From: Opitutia bacterium | GTDB lineage: Bacteria > Verrucomicrobiota > Verrucomicrobiia > Opitutales > Seribacteraceae | Assembly (NCBI GenBank): GCA_018695085.1 | Contig: JABHOU010000596.1 | Coordinates: 1-9,548 of the forward strand | Length of the DNA: 9,548 bases | Direction of reading: 5' to 3' | In this document: positions 7,704-9,548 of the stretch, in pieces | How positions within the stretch are numbered: position 1 is the stretch's first letter | How the letters are laid out: every line of letters begins with the position of its first letter | Notes under the pieces: generated by a model | Told to the model about the DNA's origin: nothing | What the model saw: only the letters and a program-made list of their open reading frames with translations | Databases searched by the model: none | Position numbers and translations under genes: made by a program

Positions 7704-8432
7704 ATGCGTCGCCTTATTGGCAAAATAGCGAAAGATAGCTGTGGGTATTCTTTTCTTGAAGGTAAGAATTCAGAATACTGTAACAGCTATTCACTTGCTT
7801 GGAAGAAATCTCACGCTGAAGATAGACCGATAGGCGAAGACCAAGACTCTATTTGGTTTGATCTGCATTCGAGCATCTTTAGATGCATGGCCTCTTTAAG
7901 TGCAATTTATAGAAATGAACCTCTCAACATAATCGATGTAGGTGGTGGGCTAGGCTCTATCTATTATATTTCAAAAAAACTTTGCCCCCATTTGAAATTC
8001 AAGAAGTGGATAGTCATTGAGGATGAGAAAGTTACTGAGTACGCACATAGCCAGATCAAAGATGAGACTTTGGAATTTCATGACGACATCAATTGCATCG
8101 ATAAGGAAATGAGCATTGATCTGATATTCTGTTCGGGAACATTGTTTTACATTTCCGACCCTTACCAATTGTTTTCTGAAATATTAAATCTGAATCCGCG
8201 GTGCATATCTCTTGCGAGAACAGCAATGACCGAAAAAGAGAAAGATCTTTTTGGTGTACAAAAAATTAACAAAAATCAATTCGTACCCATTTATTTTCCG
8301 CAGAAATTCAAACTTATTGAGATGGCAAAAACCAATTATCGCTTGCAATTCGAATGTCTTGAGACAATCGGCGCCTTCAGGATAGCCGATGAAATCATCA
8401 ATATGTATTGGCTTTTGTTTAAGCGGGGTTAA
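7704..8432 (+). CDS. SAM-dependent methyltransferase, TIGR04325/LIC12133-like, AT-rich
   Basis: A putative methyltransferase of the type often found in surface-polysaccharide (O-antigen) gene clusters. The SAM-binding motif is N-I-I-D-V-G-G-G-L-G-S-I-Y-Y. It is followed by an acidic pair after a beta strand (V-I-E-D), then F-H-D and D-L-I-F-C-S-G-T-L-F-Y-I-S-D-P, the arrangement I associate with TIGR04325. Substrate is unknown; a sugar or glycolipid is an inference from the family's usual neighbours, none of which is here. The start is uncertain. ATG 7704 gives 242 residues beginning MRRLIGK; an in-frame TTG at 7665 gives 255; an in-frame TAG at 7650-7652 closes the frame. Neither start has a clear ribosome binding site. 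G+C is far below the flanking genes (sampled 60-base lines 28% and 37%), and AAA/ATA/TTT-type codons are frequent, which suggests horizontal acquisition. The frame is intact, so it is probably functional. Confidence 0.8.
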   Translation: MRRLIGKIAKDSCGYSFLEGKNSEYCNSYSLAWKKSHAEDRPIGEDQDSIWFDLHSSIFRCMASLSAIYRNEPLNIIDVGGGLGSIYYISKKLCPHLKFKKWIVIEDEKVTEYAHSQIKDETLEFHDDINCIDKEMSIDLIFCSGTLFYISDPYQLFSEILNLNPRCISLARTAMTEKEKDLFGVQKINKNQFVPIYFPQKFKLIEMAKTNYRLQFECLETIGAFRIADEIINMYWLLFKRG

Positions 8433-8757
8433 GCGAAAAGATTCATTTAAAATTCATCCCTGGGCTTTGGAGCGAAATCAAAAGAGAACTTAAATCACTG
8501 TCTGTTTCACTCAACTTCATTCACCTCCATGCAACCAGCCAGGGCCAATTCCTCCCGTGCGAGAAAGACAAGTCACGGTACTCGTCGGATTCCTCCCACC
8601 AAGCCTAGCAGAAGAACTAGCAGATTCGATTACCAGTCCAGTTTCGCCCAAGGCGAGGTTTCGGACAAAAGCTTAGGGCGAAAACATCAGCTTTCTGCTC
8701 TCCCCACGCCTTTCTTCGTCGCTTGACCGTATCCTACTTTGCTCTTGGCATTTGATC
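8433..8757. other. 325-base gene-free stretch upstream of the second sulfatase
   Basis: I see no convincing gene here. An open frame at 8529-8726 could encode 65 residues rich in Arg and Ser, but it resembles no family and has no ribosome binding site. The stretch starts AT-rich and returns to the higher G+C of the sulfatase side by about 8530. It contains an 8-base direct repeat CTAGCAGA at 8605-8612 and 8617-8624, and an inverted repeat at 8642-8683 (listed separately). No rho-independent terminator follows the methyltransferase stop. It most likely holds the promoter and regulatory region of the sulfatase, since that gene cannot be in a tight operon with what precedes it. Confidence 0.45.
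8642..8683. repeat. Inverted repeat upstream of sulfatase, with alternative short hairpin
   Basis: TTTCGCCC (8642-8649) is perfectly complementary to GGGCGAAA (8676-8683), with 26 bases between. The left arm can also fold locally: TCGCC (8644-8648) pairs with GGCGA (8652-8656) over a 3-base loop. The two pairings exclude each other. The element lies 74-116 bases before the sulfatase ATG. It could be an operator or a leader structure; no T-run follows the right arm, so it is not a standard terminator. Chance occurrence is possible. Confidence 0.35.
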
Positions 8758-9548
8758 ATGACCTCCATGACCCTTCTCTTCGGCCTTTGTTTTCTAGCGG
8801 GCTCAAGTTCCCTTTTCGGGCAAAGACCCAACATCCTGCTAATAATGTCGGACGACATGGGCTACTCCGACCTCGGTTGCTTCGGGGGAGAAATTCGTAC
8901 GCCTCACCTCGATTCTCTATCGAAGGGAGGAGTCCGCTTCACCAACTTCTACAGTGAAAACATGTGCTGGGTCTCGCGGGCCTCCTTGTTGACCGGCGTC
9001 TACCATCGGACATCCCTTAAAAGCAGCACCCTTCACCCCCGTTGCCTACCCCTGCCCAAATCGCTCCAAGCTGACGGATATGCGACCGGCATGATGGGCA
9101 AGTGGCATTTAGCAGGTAATTACACAAAGAACAACGGCACCAACGCCGTCTACCCCGACCAGCGCGGCTTCGACCGTTTTTACGGAATTCTCGGAGGAGC
9201 CAACAGTTTCTTCGCCCCCTTCGGCTTGCGCCGGAACCGCAAGTCCATCGACGGGGAATTCATGAATGATCCTGAGTACTACTTCACCGATGCCATCGGC
9301 AAAGAAGCCATTGCCTTCCTCAAGGAAACACCAAGGGACAAACCCTTTTTCCTCTACTTGCCCTTCACCGCAGCCCACTGGCCACTGCATGCTCCTGCGA
9401 AAGAAATCCAAAAGTACAAGGGGAAGTTCTCCGACGGGTGGGACGAACTACGCAGTCAGCGCCTCAAGAGGATGAAAGAACTCGGGGTAATTGACCCGAC
9501 AGTCAAGCTCTCCTCTCGACACCCCAACGTGACCGCATGGAAGAATGA
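8758..9548 (+). CDS. Secreted type I sulfatase (S1_4-like), 5' part, atypical C-W-V-S-R motif
   Basis: The frame is open from ATG 8758 to the right edge: 263 full codons, with the C-terminal part missing. It opens with a signal peptide (MTSMTLLFGLCFLAG...LFG) and goes straight into RPNILLIMSDDMGYSDLG, whose aspartates 32 and 33 bind calcium. G-K-W-H (residues 114-117), 'AHWPLHAP' and 'SDGWDELRSQRLKRMKELG' follow; the last two are typical of the S1_4 sulfatase group. The maturation motif at bases 8965-8979 reads C-W-V-S-R (Cys70 to Arg74) where the family rule is C-x-P-x-R. Pro is replaced by Val, so conversion of Cys70 to formylglycine is uncertain. An in-frame ATG at 8767 is an alternative start and would shorten the signal peptide by three residues. 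No clear Shine-Dalgarno precedes either. The missing part should contain the second metal site. The family is sure; activity is in doubt. Confidence 0.92.
   Translation, partial: MTSMTLLFGLCFLAGSSSLFGQRPNILLIMSDDMGYSDLGCFGGEIRTPHLDSLSKGGVRFTNFYSENMCWVSRASLLTGVYHRTSLKSSTLHPRCLPLPKSLQADGYATGMMGKWHLAGNYTKNNGTNAVYPDQRGFDRFYGILGGANSFFAPFGLRRNRKSIDGEFMNDPEYYFTDAIGKEAIAFLKETPRDKPFFLYLPFTAAHWPLHAPAKEIQKYKGKFSDGWDELRSQRLKRMKELGVIDPTVKLSSRHPNVTAWKN

Noticed and set aside
8524..8530. CACCTCC, identical to the anti-Shine-Dalgarno core of 16S rRNA
   Set aside because: Seven bases only, with no flanking rRNA similarity; chance match.
8529..8726. Possible 65-residue Arg/Ser-rich protein starting at ATG 8529
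   Set aside because: No family resemblance, no ribosome binding site, composition typical of a chance frame in G+C-richer DNA, and it overlaps the inverted repeat region.
8723..8742. TTGACC followed by TATCCTACTTTG as a promoter or Bacteroidota-type -7 box (TAnnTTTG) before the second sulfatase
   Set aside because: No -10 at the right distance from TTGACC, and the -7 box is only a near match with one base missing.

Overview
The window reads as a piece of a PVC-superphylum bacterium, most likely Verrucomicrobiota and possibly Planctomycetota. The basis is the combination of a DUF1552 (HXXSHH) protein, two secreted type I sulfatases and a very large exported protein that joins an F5/8 type C domain, a PVC-type dehydrogenase propeller, HEAT repeats and a C-terminal c-type heme domain. 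This set is typical of marine or host-associated PVC bacteria that degrade sulfated polysaccharides. Assignment is by family recognition only. No rRNA, tRNA, mobile element or CRISPR array is visible.

Layout, all genes on the + strand. (1) 2-883: 3' part of a DUF1552/HXXSHH gene cut by the left edge. (2) 952-2334: a complete secreted sulfatase with a canonical C-S-P-T-R maturation motif. (3) 2324-6034: the 1236-residue multidomain cytochrome/dehydrogenase, whose start overlaps the sulfatase stop by 11 bases. (4) 6080-7150: a divergent MscS-family mechanosensitive channel. (5) 7137-7535: a cytidine deaminase overlapping the channel gene by 14 bases. (6) 7704-8432 (possibly from 7665): an AT-rich SAM-dependent methyltransferase resembling the TIGR04325/LIC12133 family, apparently of foreign composition. 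(7) 8758 to the right edge: the 5' part of a second secreted sulfatase of S1_4 type, whose maturation motif reads C-W-V-S-R instead of C-x-P-x-R.

Genes 2 and 3 (perhaps with 1) look like a co-expressed export module. The sulfatase would remove sulfate from a glycan, and the large protein could bind carbohydrate through its F5/8C domain, oxidise a sugar in its propeller and pass electrons to its own heme. That functional link is inference. Genes 4 and 5 form a small, translationally coupled pair with housekeeping roles (osmotic release valve, pyrimidine salvage). Gene 6 interrupts the context with strikingly lower G+C (28-37% in sampled 60-base lines, against 65% in a sampled line of the first sulfatase).

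No gene start has a convincing Shine-Dalgarno sequence, so starts were chosen by signal peptides, overlaps and conserved N-termini. The points most worth following up are the altered sulfatase active-site motif, the coupled sulfatase/F5-8C-cytochrome pair and the AT-rich methyltransferase island. I do not see a clearly new defence or mobile system here.
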